Positions 36,401 through 46,700 of a DNA stretch of 64,000 bases are shown here, one piece after another (position 1 is the first letter of the stretch; every line of letters begins with the position of its first letter). Location of the stretch: positions 11,425,501 through 11,489,500 of the forward strand of contig QCXZ01000042.1 of the NCBI GenBank assembly GCA_025024175.1. Reading direction: 5' to 3'. The stretch is from Rhyzopertha dominica. Lineage: Eukaryota > Arthropoda > Insecta > Coleoptera > Bostrichidae. The notes beneath the pieces were generated by a model that ran no database searches, had not been told where the DNA came from, and saw nothing but the letters and a program-made list of their open reading frames with translations. The translations under genes were made by a program, and so were the position numbers.

Positions 36401-37497
36401 GAGCTCCTGGAATACCTGATACGACACGACGGAAGCGTGGTATGCAAGCTGTGCGGGGAGGTGTTGGCCAGCAGGACCCATTGGTACCGGCACAAATACA
36501 AGCTGCACGTCAATAATTTGGTGAACCCCGCCCCACTGTTCAAGTGCACACACTGCAATGTTTTTTTCAAGAGTCGAAAGGGCTACACTGGTAAGTGGAG
36601 AAATATTAGAAAACTTTTACTCAAAGCTAGCATTACTGCCAGGAAGTAATGTAAATCTGAAAAAAATATCTACTACATTTTTCACGGAATCATGTTCAAA
36701 CTAGACGAAAATTACCACCAGTTAAGGGAAAACGGTAATACCTCGCTTTTTTGCCCATTTTAGCGATAAAGAAAATTGTTTTCATTCTTTTCATTCTTTG
36801 TCAGGCTCAGTTAATATATTTACACTTTTGTCAACTCAGAAACTATAAATTTTACAAGTGCGAAACATTTTTGAAATCAGGAAAAAATATCCTTTTCAAT
36901 GATGTACCTTTTGACTCCCCTCCCATTTAAAAAAATGCAACTTCTGCCCATATCTCGGAAACAAAAGCCGTCACGGAGTTGAAAAAATTCCAGAATATGC
37001 ATTTTAATTTCCCATGGCCCCATGCACAATTTCAGAAAAATCGGTCGAATAGAACCTCTAATATCCTGCTGGTTCCATACTTTGTAGCGACCCTGTATGT
37101 GAAGATATAAAATCAAGAAGAGACTAAAATGAACATACCCTCAAACTTGTGTGCCAATATTAAATATATTGAAATAGTATTTCTAAGAATAAAAACAATT
37201 TTTTGCACCTGTGTAGGTCATATCTCTGCAAGGCATTCAGAAAACATTGAACAGCAGGAAGAACTCAACATCAGCATAAAGGAAGAGGTTGTAGAAACTG
37301 TCTCGGACTCTTCCAAGATCGGAAAGAGGAAAGAAAGTATGAAAGCCGCCGATTGGATGGAACAGAGGGTGAGGGAGGAGAAGCTGGTGGCCGACATCAT
37401 CGACAGGGTGAGAAAAGAATGCGAAGCGCAGGGTGCAGCGGTAACACGTAGAGGATACAGCCGAAGAACCACGGTAATGATGAACAGTTGCAATTAA
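26532..37497 (+). CDS. ttk: tramtrack (BTB/C2H2 transcriptional repressor), alternatively ended gene
   Basis: Gene-level entry. The common exon encodes an insect 'ttk-group' BTB domain followed by an AT-hook ([12 protein letters not shown]). The residues [20 protein letters not shown] match Drosophila Tramtrack closely. Downstream lie three different C2H2 zinc-finger modules: p69-type at 29255-29855, p88-type at 31386-31915, and a third at 36165-36590 plus 37217-37497. Fly Tramtrack makes p69 and p88 from shared BTB and alternative finger exons; it represses neural and photoreceptor fates and pair-rule genes. The BTB exon ends in phase 1. The p88-type and third modules both begin in the matching phase, giving predicted proteins of 464 and 523 residues. 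The p69-type exon does not match in phase at its best acceptor. DNA specificity would differ between products because only the fingers change. Confidence 0.95.
27434..28907 (+). other. ttk intron between BTB exon and p69-type module
   Basis: Very AT-rich, with long T runs. No additional finger exon was found on the + strand. The open frames here are short and unrecognisable. Confidence 0.5.
28912..29022 (+). other. ttk: Candidate leader or cassette exon before the p69-type exon
   Basis: The donor CCAAAG|GTGAGT at 29022/29023 is strong. Upstream, ATTGTCAG|TG can be read as a 3' splice site (exon from 28912). It can also be read as an insect initiator, TCAGTG at 28908-28913, making this a first exon. 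It contains a 7-codon upstream frame (ATG near 28963) that stops at once. Joined to 29255 it gives a leader just ahead of the ATG at 29259. If joined to the BTB donor, the frame closes after six codons (stop TAA), which would give a BTB-only product. Confidence 0.45.
29255..29855 (+). CDS. ttk: tramtrack p69-type zinc-finger exon, possible BTB-less start
   Basis: The acceptor AATACTAATTAG|AAAAATG places the exon start 4 nt before an ATG (29259) in good context (AAAAATG). The 198-codon frame has an acidic N-terminal part ([15 protein letters not shown]) and two C2H2 fingers near residues 142-195: [20 protein letters not shown] then [19 protein letters not shown]. These match the fly Ttk p69 fingers whose DNA complex structure is known. 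From this acceptor the BTB donor (phase 1) would run into a stop, so a direct BTB-p69 join needs another acceptor. In-frame candidates are the weak CTAAAG|AAG (29278) and GGTTCAG|AAG (29416). Either a linking exon is missing or this exon also makes a short finger-only protein. Confidence 0.85.
29856..31380 (+). other. 3' untranslated and intronic DNA after the p69-type exon
   Basis: AT-rich. Possible polyadenylation signals AATAAA occur at about 30183 and 31030. No coding evidence apart from small unrecognisable frames. Confidence 0.4.
31386..31915 (+). CDS. ttk: tramtrack p88-type terminal zinc-finger exon
   Basis: The acceptor is tandem, ...TTTCAG|CAG|ATCCG, so the exon may begin at 31383 or 31386; both keep the phase set by the BTB donor. 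The exon encodes a KQEP-rich linker, a basic patch ([13 protein letters not shown]) and two fingers. The first, [30 protein letters not shown], has an unusually long 17-residue Cys-His spacing. The second, [20 protein letters not shown], has the normal spacing. This agrees with my memory of the fly p88 form. The stop is TAG at 31913-31915. Compared with the fly protein the tail after the second finger is short (ending FFLQQ). The joined product is 464 residues, or 465 with the upstream CAG. Confidence 0.93.
31916..36164 (+). other. 3' untranslated region of the p88-type form and following intron
   Basis: AT-rich, without coding signal. Possible polyadenylation signals AATAAA lie at 32861 and 33756. 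Around 32040-32170 there is a cluster of short palindromes and partial repeats. The exon of the third module begins at 36165. Confidence 0.45.
32050..32180. repeat. Cluster of short AT-rich inverted repeats
   Basis: CATACATACATGTATGAG (32052-32069) is palindromic in its core. CTAGCAAATGTACTCAGC (about 32123-32140) is inversely and directly echoed by ACTAGTACATTTGTTGAGTA (about 32147-32166). The mRNA of the p88-type form could fold here. It may instead be a degraded MITE. Confidence 0.35.
36165..36590 (+). CDS. ttk: tramtrack third alternative module, finger exon 1
   Basis: Acceptor TTCTTCCCACAG|ACGAC at 36164/36165; donor TACACTG|GTAAGT at 36590/36591. From the BTB donor the frame continues without a stop ([20 protein letters not shown], then [11 protein letters not shown]). 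An acidic linker ([11 protein letters not shown]) comes before the fingers. The first finger is complete: [24 protein letters not shown] (Cys-x2-Cys-x12-His-x4-His). The second finger starts here ([18 protein letters not shown]) and is cut by the intron just before its first His. The exon exits in phase 1. I do not recognise these fingers in the fly p69 or p88 forms. Confidence 0.88.
36591..37216 (+). other. Intron splitting the second finger of the third ttk module; contains a MITE-like end
   Basis: The intron is GT...TAG. The part at about 36880-37100 (CCATATCTCGGAAACAAAAG ... GTAGCGACCCTGTAT) has the look of a widespread insect MITE end, with 'CGACCCTGTAT' as its terminus. The opposite terminus was not found, so the element cannot be bounded. 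Confidence 0.35.
37217..37497 (+). CDS. ttk: tramtrack third alternative module, terminal exon
   Basis: Acceptor CACCTGTGTAG|GTCAT at 37216/37217. Joining it to 36590 restores the second finger exactly: [24 protein letters not shown], with Cys-x2-Cys-x12-His-x4-His spacing, which is strong internal proof of the splice. The tail holds IKEEV, possibly a SUMO-type site, and a charged helix ([20 protein letters not shown]) that may be a coiled coil. It is followed by an Arg-rich end and a TAA stop. The whole product with the BTB exon is 523 residues. Confidence 0.88.
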
Positions 37498-40400
37498 GAC
37501 AAAAACTCGTTCCAAGTGGATTAGTTGAAGCGACGAAATCAGCATTGATGATTTTCGGTTTTTGAAAATTTCTATATATTTTGCCATATTTTTATATAAA
37601 AGGTAGTCGCTTAATTGGTCCATTCGAGAATGGTAAAACTGTGTACAGTCTTATGAATTGTAACTTTTCACCTCTAACAATGTAATATATTCTGGCTCAA
37701 TCTTTAAATCTATGTTCCACTTTGCAAAAGACCAAGGACTGACAACTGTTAAAAAAGGGTGACATTTCTGTGTTACTATGCATTCACAAAACAGCACATA
37801 TTTCCATTATTTTTTTTATGGCATGTTGCTGCTCAGAAATAGAATTAGCAAGTTAGAGAATTTAAAGGAAGACTGTGAAATTTCAGTTTTATTGCTCAAA
37901 TTATCCTCTAGTATATAATCTGCTGCTGGACTAAATCTCCAACCCCAGTGAGTTTTTTTTCATAAATCAAGCATAGCTTCTTCCAAAATAGTGGATGGTA
38001 TACACATCTTTTTGGCAAGCCATTTTGCAATTAAACTTGTAATTTCTTCTACTCTATTCACGCTGTGTTGTTTTTTATTCATTTTCCTTTTATATAATTA
38101 ACAAATATTCGATACTTGAAGTATGAACTGACCACAAATTTTTATACCCTTGGTATATATCGATATATTCAATGGTTGAAATAGTAGAAGCAAAATATGT
38201 TTAACATTCGACTTCGCTATGGTAACGAAAATAAAGAATACAACAAATATTATTTAAACTTTTATTTGAATATCAAAAAAAGTTATATGTATTTATTGCG
38301 CGAAATTAGTCTTTAATGGGATATTCGATTGAGTCCCATTCTGTTTTTCTCTCACTTTTATGATATATACCATTTCCAAATTTAACAATGCGAAATCAAA
38401 GAACATAAGAGACCGAGATATTTGATGTTAGTTGTCAAATCTCATCTCCCTTGTTAATTAAAAAGAAACCTGCCAGATATAAACTTACCTTGATCTTTTG
38501 CAAGACTACTTCTATTTTTTATACCTATGGATCTTTTCAATATGGGGTTCTCAGTCTTGACTACACTGATTTATTACTTTAATGACAAATGAGGGTACTA
38601 TTGTGTTAGAGAGAGATTTTTTTATGACCACCTAATATCACCCCTATCCTTAATAAATTACGATTCCATACGATCGGCAGAACTGCACATACTGTAGGTA
38701 CATCTCTTTTCTTTGAAAAGGTCCATTGATTGAACTGACGTTTTCGAGATATTTTAAAATCAAATCTTGCACTATTTGATAGCGGAAGTTGTGTTCTTTG
38801 AAACATGGTTGTGTTTGTATTATGAGCGAAGGTGTTATGGTATATCTCGTTCCGAAACGAGCAAAATGTTGATGGACTTCTTTGTGCCAATTTCCGAGTT
38901 TAACTGTACGGAACGCAGACTGATTGTAAAATAAGAAAGACGGTGTTCTCTGTCCATAACTACTCGTAGGCAGTGTAAATATTAAAGGCTCAATTATAGT
39001 TGAAACTAGAAGTGATCAGACATGCCAAATTGTATTTTCTATTGCATCCTTGTTATTTGCACCTGTTTGATTTTGCTCAAAAAGCTCAGTATTCTTTCTT
39101 GTGCCAAATTTACATTTATTGTCCTGTATCTATTATACTTATGAAATGTGTACTACAAGTGTAAATCATATTTTTAATATCTCACTTATGTAGTTAGGTA
39201 TGATGTAACCTAAGAAGAAGTGTATATAGGCTGCGTCAACTATTTTATTTTTCTACGTTGTGATTAAAGGAAAAAATCAAGATTCACATGTTATGTTCAG
39301 TACTGTAATAAATGTGCATATGTGTCATTTACATTTCAGATTCAATAAAATTATTATATATCTACCATTAACGTTTATAACACCCGCCCATTTAGTTTTC
39401 TTTAAATTAGCGTTTCATTTGAAGCTAGGTGAGCAACAAAAATACCAAATTGTTTCTGAAGAGCCAGGTAAGTGTGGGAAACTCAACCGTTAGAGCAATG
39501 AACGCCGGTGCAGTGAAAAAGTTCCAGTTCTTAGTGAAAAGAGTCACAGAAAACTTGTCCATATAATAAAATAATTTAAAAAATTTTCTTAAATAACGTC
39601 TCTTGTTATACATTATTGTATAAACAAACTCTGTTGAGAACACTTTCCCTGTAGTCATTCTGGCTTAATTTTATTATAGTGTTTTATTAGTTTTTTGCAA
39701 CACTTTGCACTACCTGCATTATTATTAGTGATGGGCTGGATAAAAAAAAGTCGTACGTGATAAATATTTATATTTTATATAATTAAACAGGGTTTAACTG
39801 GCTTGTTTATAAATACAGACATAGTTCAGTAGCACACCAGTTAAAATATTTGTACATTAATTCTCAAATAAAAACATTTTAAATTACTTACACCTAATTT
39901 ACTCGCCATATTTCTCTTATAAATCTCGTTTACATCTTATAAACAGCTTCGCAGCAATACGCATCTCCAGTTCTGGGGATCATTTGAGGTAAAAAAAGAT
40001 GTGATGTTACAACTGCATGATTGATTATATTTCGCGGGGATGGTGGGTTATCTCAATAGATTATTTACATGAATGCCATCATTTTAACATAACAAAAAAG
40101 ATTTTTAACCACTGGTGGACAACATCTAACAGATTTAGCAAAATGAATGGCCCCATGCCAAAAAAAGGACTTCCACTGTTTTTGTCTTCCAAAACAAAAC
40201 AAAGCTCCATTGCTATAAAAAGATATCTGACAAATAATGTTTTAAACCGAAAAGTATAAATTGTGTATGGCAAGGGGTCATTCATGTACAATAATTGGAT
40301 GCACACTATCATTCCTATGTACAACATAGTAAAGCTACAGAATACTGGCATTGCCAATGTCCATTGGACACCTCATATCAACACAGCAAACGATACAAAA

Positions 40401-40786
40401 ATTAAACTTCAATTTACACCTAATTACAATAATTTAAAGAAGACAGCAGGGCTCCAGGGCCTGCTGCTGTAAAAAAAAGTATCACAGCATTTAGTATACC
40501 GAACAATGAGCGTGCTCAGCTAAAGAAGATTCTATTTCCTCTCAGCATGCATATCTATAAAATTGAAATACTGCAAAGTGAAGCAAACTGTGGCCAAAAT
40601 GATACAGATAATTTGTAGTTATCAATTAGTTTTGACAAACAAATTATTCTAAGTACTCAGTATTATAATTTTTTCATGGGCTGATACAGGTACTTCACAG
40701 AAGGTACCTGTATTAATTGTATACCAAAATCGAACCACATTATTTTGAACTAACAGATAATGTTTCAAATTGTATTGTTGAATATA
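37498..40786. other. 3' flank of ttk and intergenic DNA between ttk and sal
   Basis: An AATAAA is present near 38229. A 94-codon open frame on the - strand (38606-38890) continues in other frames up to about 38920 and may be a retroelement or transposon relic that I cannot place. Otherwise nothing is supported. Confidence 0.35.
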
Positions 40787-41871
40787 CAGGGTATCCCACT
40801 TAGGTTATTTGAATGAGATATAGTTTTTATAAAAGATAATATTTAAACAGACAAATCGTACATTGGTTGCCTAATCAAATCCTGACATCCATCATGTTGT
40901 AATCTAGAGTATAAGACATAAAGCCTTAGTATGAAGCTGTCAGCTATAAGAGGTGAGTTGGTAGTATAAATTGACCATCATTTAAAACATACATTCAAAT
41001 GAAAATAATTTTATTGCGCTATTGGATTGCCTAAAAAATACTTAGCTTTTTACAGCACAAATATTTGACCTTGAATAAAAGTTAAAGAGCAGCTGCACAT
41101 GCTACTATGAACTACTCCTTGCAAAAAAGAAGGAAGTGTATTTAATATAAAATATTAACTAATCCATTTATATTTAATACATCAGAATTACAACATAGTT
41201 TGGCACAACAAGGATCTGCTCTATTAGGCTATATGCCATATATAAGAGCAGTATGTCAATACTTTTGTCAACAAAAACTTCGACCTCATCTGTTAATTAT
41301 ACAAATATTTTTGGCAACAAAATTAAGTTTTGACTTTTATTTTATTGTAATCGTAGCCTTAGGCATAAGGTGAATCCCAACTTTAATGATAATTCTGTAC
41401 AAATAATACAAATTTTTATAAGGAAGAAACACTTAATAGAGTGTAAAATTTCAAAATTGGTGGGTCTGCAAAACTGAGGACGTGACAACATTATGCACCA
41501 CAAAAGACACATTTTGTAGGTGTTGAATCTACTTTTAGTAAGTTTCCACCTTGTGACGTCACACGTGTTTGGTGTCAAAAATTTTTTATGCCTCTATTTG
41601 CTATTTGGGGTATAAAAACTTCCATTTAGCTGAAATCTTACTTGCTTAGCCAGGTAGAAGACAGGCAACCTAAATTTCTTTATTTATGTCTTATACTGTT
41701 GATTAGTACTACGCTTTTTGAAAATGTGTGACAAAAAAGTTAAAGAAAAAGGTAGAATAATGGTCAGGATATCATAAGGGCGATTTGTTTGTTTAAATAT
41801 TATCTTTTATAAAAAAAATACCATTCATTCAAATTATAGATGTGGTTAGGTCTACCTTAGTCAATATCCTG
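40787..41871. mobile_element. 1.1 kb non-autonomous DNA transposon with long terminal inverted repeats
   Basis: The ends are CAGGGTATCCCACTTAGG at 40787 and, reversed, CAGGATATTGACTAAGG at 41871. Both are bordered by TATA, so the duplication could be TA with TACAGG ends, as in Tc1/mariner MITEs. Further in, 32 bp (TTATAAAAGATAATATTTAA and onward through AAACAAATCG) match inversely at 40832-40860 and about 41782-41812. A looser match extends to the GTATAAGACATAAA pairs near 40909 and 41695. No transposase frame was found. Confidence 0.75.
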
Positions 41872-41888
41872 TATACGAGGGGGTAATC

Positions 41889-41970
41889 ACCGTGGATGTG
41901 TTTGTACAACTGCTCGGATGTGTTTGGATCTGTTGAGTGGATGAGTTGTGTGGATGGATGTGATTTGTAA
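41889..41970 (+). repeat. Degenerate GGATGTG minisatellite, first patch
   Basis: Imperfect tandem GTGGATGTGTTTG-type units. A similar patch lies 1.2 kb further on at 43122-43220. Confidence 0.6.
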
Positions 41971-43121
41971 ATTTGGGCATGTGCATAGTCCACAAAAAAA
42001 ACTCTCAACTGCTAAAACCTGACCTAAAACCAAGCCTTTCACTTCGCATTTTACGTTTGCTGGCTTTTTAATGAAAATTGAAGTAGTGACAGGCTGAACG
42101 GGTAAAAATTACTCAAATTTCAATGACCATGTATGGGTGTATTTTTGATATAAGTTACAGGGCGCCAAATAAAAATAGTACTTTAATGGAGAGCGTATTT
42201 ACATTCTTTCAAATATATTAAAGGAAAAAGAAAACATTGACAATATTCACTTAAAACAGCAACAGTTACAAAAAAGGTCTGGAATGCTTGGGCAGATTTT
42301 TTGAACTTATTGATTTTTTACTCTCCCTAAAGACAAATGCGTTGACATAAAAAGATATGTGTGCACTATTCCTGAAAAAAAAAAACAAATGATTCTCAGA
42401 TCGTTGTAATTTAATATGTAATTTAATTCATCAAATAACTTGGAAGAATCGGTAAAGCTGTTGTGACAGAAAATACTCTTGGATTTGAAACTAGTTTGGA
42501 AACAAGTGAAGATGAAGAAGGAATTGTCTTATGCAGAAGACAAAGAAACCGAAAATTTGTCATTGGATGAAGATTAAAATAATAGTGTTAGTATTATGCC
42601 TGAAAACTATTACAGTCTAGTTTGATGACCGCTGGTATCTGGGTTAGTAATTTAAATCGAAGAAGTATAGTTCGGAAAATTGCAGCAAAGAAACAAATAA
42701 AAAATTCATTTTTTAGGTAATTTCACAAAGCTTGCAACCTTTTTGTCTGAAAAGGGCAGATCAGCAAAATATAAAAAAATATAATCATCTGAGAACCGAA
42801 ATAGAGTACTTTTTAGATATACATTCTTCGAAGGCAAAGTGCTTTTGAACTATTGAAACATTATTTTTCTTTACATTTTTTTATGTTATGTTATGTACGT
42901 TTAGGATTTCTTTTTGGCATACTTAGACAAATATTTTGTAAAAAAATGTTGGTGTATTTCCTTTGTCTATGATCTATTATTATTTTACATGTGCAAAAAG
43001 TAGTAAAGAGGGAGTCTGTAAAGTCTATGAAACTCAGGATGTGTAAAAGGTAATTCTTGGGGTTCTCTGTCTAAATAAGTGTGGATTAGCATGAATAGGT
43101 CTTAATTTTGTAGGAGGTGTA
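41971..43121. other. Intergenic DNA downstream of sal
   Basis: AT-rich; no gene. A short sequence around 42380-42400 (AACAAATGATTCTCAGATCG) is partly inverted near 42781-42800, possibly the ends of another small MITE, but the match is weak. Confidence 0.3.
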
Positions 43122-43220
43122 AGGATGTGGGTGGATATATATGGACATGGTTGGATGTGGATGGATGTACACGTTTGTCTATGGATGTGCGTGGATGTGT
43201 TTGAGGAAATGGATGAGTTT
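43122..43220 (+). repeat. Degenerate GGATGTG minisatellite, second patch
   Basis: Tandem GGATGTG / GGATGTAC units. The open frame at 43125-43328, with its repeating Trp-Met-Asp text, is a by-product of this repeat and not a gene. Confidence 0.65.
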
Positions 43221-43459
43221 GTACAATTTTGGGTGGGTGATTTCCCCCTCGCCTCGTTTCCGAGCACGATAAGTGTGACACCCAGTATACCTAATTTTGA
43301 TGATTCTTTGGCAGCAGAAACCGATTAATTAAACAAATTAAAATTAACTACCGCACCTGAGCAGGAACTTTCAGCGGAGCACGCTCATCCCTCCACACGG
43401 TATAATATCGAATTGCCCCGATCCACGCAAGACTAGTTTGAAATAGGAACATGGTGGCC
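43221..43459 (-). other. Presumed 3' untranslated region of sal
   Basis: The sequence lies immediately downstream of the sal stop codon. No AATAAA on the - strand is close by. The extent is unknown. Confidence 0.4.
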
Positions 43460-43714
43460 TCAGGCGGCGAGGCCCTCCCTTCCGGGCGGCAGCAGGTCCT
43501 CCCTGGCNGCCTCCGTCGTCGTCTTCCTCTCGANGTGCAGGTCCCNCAGCCGTTCGGGCTCGCGACTGGCCGGCCTCGATGGGGGTCGGTCCGGCGACGA
43601 CGGCTGTGAGCGCAGCGCATCTGGCGGCGGGTAGCCGAAGCCGAGCAGGCCGCTGTACTTCCCCGAGGGCGCGACGCCGTTCTGTGCCGTCTGGACGGCG
43701 GAGATCTCGTTCAG
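43460..43714 (-). CDS. sal: spalt terminal exon
   Basis: Acceptor TATTCCTTGCAG|CTGAAC at 43715/43714; stop TGA at 43462-43460. Text: [40 protein letters not shown], then a Pro/Ser/Arg-rich tail ending REGLAA. Three N bases (43507, 43534, 43546) leave three codons partly undetermined, but the frame is kept. I see no good polyadenylation signal on the - strand within several hundred bases downstream, so the 3' untranslated region may be long. Confidence 0.93.
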   Translation of the reverse strand: MNEISAVQTAQNGVAPSGKYSGLLGFGYPPPDALRSQPSSPDRPPSRPASREPERLXDLHXERKTTTEXAREDLLPPGREGLAA

Positions 43715-46700
43715 CTGCAAGGAATACAGGATTTTTGCGTTAAAGTTTGTCTATATTTGGAAGAATTTTACGGTTTTGACTTTACGAGGGTTGTAATGGG
43801 TGGGGGGGGGCAATAAAAAATAAAAATTTGCAAACAACACATTAAAAAAAAACCAAGAAGCAGCGAATCGTGGCCATCAAGTGCATCGGCTTCCACCCTA
43901 TTATTGTATTTTTAATCCCATTGAATTGTTATGGGCAGAATTAAAGGGAAATTTAAGGGAAAAAAATACAAATCCCACATTTAGTGAATGCACCGTAAAC
44001 TTAATTGAAGAAGAGGCCAATAAAATAAATGAAGTTAGTTGGGCAAATTGTGTCCGTCATGTAATTGAAATCAAAGATAATTATCGCGCCAAACATGTCC
44101 AAGAATTAATTATAAATCTAGAGACCGACAGTAGTGATCAAGAATTTTGTGATAGTGACTGTGATCATAATTAATTTTTAATATTTATTGAGTGCGAATT
44201 ATCTACTTGAGTAGTTTTTGTCGTAAATGTAAATACAGTAAATATTATTTAATTAAAGTATGTGCAAATTGCTATTATTATTTATGGTTTGCTAGTGAGA
44301 CGATGGAAGTGCCGCAAAAAAAAACCAAAAAGTTAAATACTTATATTGAGCCATAAAATTCTTCCAAATATTATAGACAAACTTTAGCCAGTTATTATTC
44401 CCAATATAGTTACGCTTAATTGATAAAACCAGGCTCTTTTTAATCAGGTGTCGCACTACTAGTTAAAGATATGGTTTATAAGGTGCTCTGGTATTTACAT
44501 TATTTCTTTGATGGACTAGCTGAATTATATCCCTGACTCCCTAAAAAATGCGTACTACACATTTATATATAATATGTTATAAGTAGTATTTTCTTAAAAA
44601 TAAATTGCTCGCAATACAGTTAGTACAACATAAAAATCCGTACATTAATGTTACCGATGCCGAAAGTAACAGTAGTGCAAATAAATTCGGACCGTCCATG
44701 TATGAAGTGCTCTATGGTGTTTTATAGTAGTTCAAGAGCATCCCACCTGCCTAATTTTCTGGCTCTGTAGTCCAAATTATATCAAATATCTCCGGATTAG
44801 TTCAAATAATAGTTAATTAATTCATTTGGCTTGACAGTTGTCGTTGCAAAATAAAAATTAGCAAAGAATTCGATCACTAGTACATCACATGCTATATACA
44901 TCACAGGTACTTGTTTTTTTGAAACGTATTTAATGGTGATCAAAAATGTAAAGTTTTCAGAGTAAGATAATGCAAACAGGGAAAAAACGGTCACTATTTC
45001 TATTCGGCGAATGGAAAAATCTTATGCTAATTTACCTTTTGCTGCATGCCATTAAGGAACGGAGCCGGGAGGTACGGGTAAAAGAGATCTGGTCTCCGCT
45101 GGAGAAATTCGGAATCCTTGGGGGTCATGGGTATGGGCGGCAGGTCGAGGGACATGCGACGACCGCGTCTGGATGCCCCGTTGCTCCACATATGCGTCCC
45201 CATATGTACCTAAAGCAGTAAAGCCATTAATTAATGTTGGATGACGTTGTACGACATGTTGCTGAAGGTGCGTCTAGAGGCAGTTGTCAAAACTCACGCT
45301 GTCTTTCGAGAATTGAGGTACTCTATAAAAAATCGTATTAAATCCTGCTAAATATGGTTTGTTACTTCGCTAATTTTTGGAATATGCTTTGCTGAATTTT
45401 AAATTTAATGTGCTTATACTATTACTTATTATAAACTGCATTTATTTTCTTGAGTTTGCAAAATGATGATGAATTCCAAGTTGCACTTTGCCTTGTCAAT
45501 GCTCTGGTAGATGTCCTAGAGATTTGAACATTTCGTTTTTTGTGTAGCCTTTTACCTTGTTTTCTGGTTACTGCACTTTACTCGGAATTCTTCTGTTGTA
45601 TATCCACTTGTACCATATCAAAATGTGAAAATTTGAAGTTCAAAATTTAAACAAATCCAACAGCTTCAAAAGCCTTTAGATTTTTTCTTGCACTTTATTG
45701 GATACCTTTGATTTATTCAATATGCATCTGTAATTAGTGTCTATTATAATGGATATAATTCGTTCCTAGAGAGAGAAAGCTTTTTACCATCCCTTGAAAT
45801 TAGTTATGAAGATAGCAAATAATTTAAATTCGATTTCTTTTAGAAAATACGAGTACATAATATATTTGGTTCCTCTGTACAGAAAAGTATTTTTAAGACT
45901 TTTATCTTTTTACATTTACATTTATTGAACATTCTCTCTTGTACAAAGCAGTTTTGAATACTTCTTTTAGATTAGGACAAATCTGAAAGCAGCTGTTTGC
46001 ATTTTTTTGCACGTGTTCAGACCAAAATTAGCTGAATTTAAAATTCTTCACTTACTACGAGGGTCATGCCATAATTCCTGTACATGTGAAGCTGGCGATG
46101 GTGAAAGAAGTGCTGTCTAATTATAAAAGTCATTGGGGCATCACTTAGCTATATATAGAGTGCGAGTAGTTCACTCGCTTATGTGTAAAAAATTCTCAAA
46201 TCGGGGTAGTTTGATGCAATGGAACATGTCACTGTAGCGGATTAATGTGCGTATATCAAAATTCAAACACTGTGCGAAAAAAACGAAAGCACAGAAGTTA
46301 GAGACCTCATACTGCTACCAACAACACTTGCTGCTATTGTGGCTACAATAATGGAAGAAGACTGCATGGACAAACTAGCAATAGACGAATACCAAAACAC
46401 AAATCTATTTGTCTTCTTTGTAGAAAATTTAAATACTTGATTCCAAAAGTGTACACGAGATATGAAAGACAGCGACGTAATCTTCTTGTACATTAGCATA
46501 TGGGTTCCAACTGCTTAAACATCTTGATAAAAATGGCGCATTTAACGACACTACATTACTGCCGAAGCGATGGCAATGGATATGCAATGGGATTATATTT
46601 AACGACTGTATTGCAATTTTTATTCATTCATTTGCGAACTGTGTTTTTATGTCCAGGAATTTTGACATGATCCTCGTATAAATCTAATATGAATAGATCC

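Noticed and set aside
44640..44760. Possible LTR-retroelement integrase trace
   Set aside because: A segment resembling an 'SPYEVLYG' motif near 44680-44720 is too short and isolated to assign.
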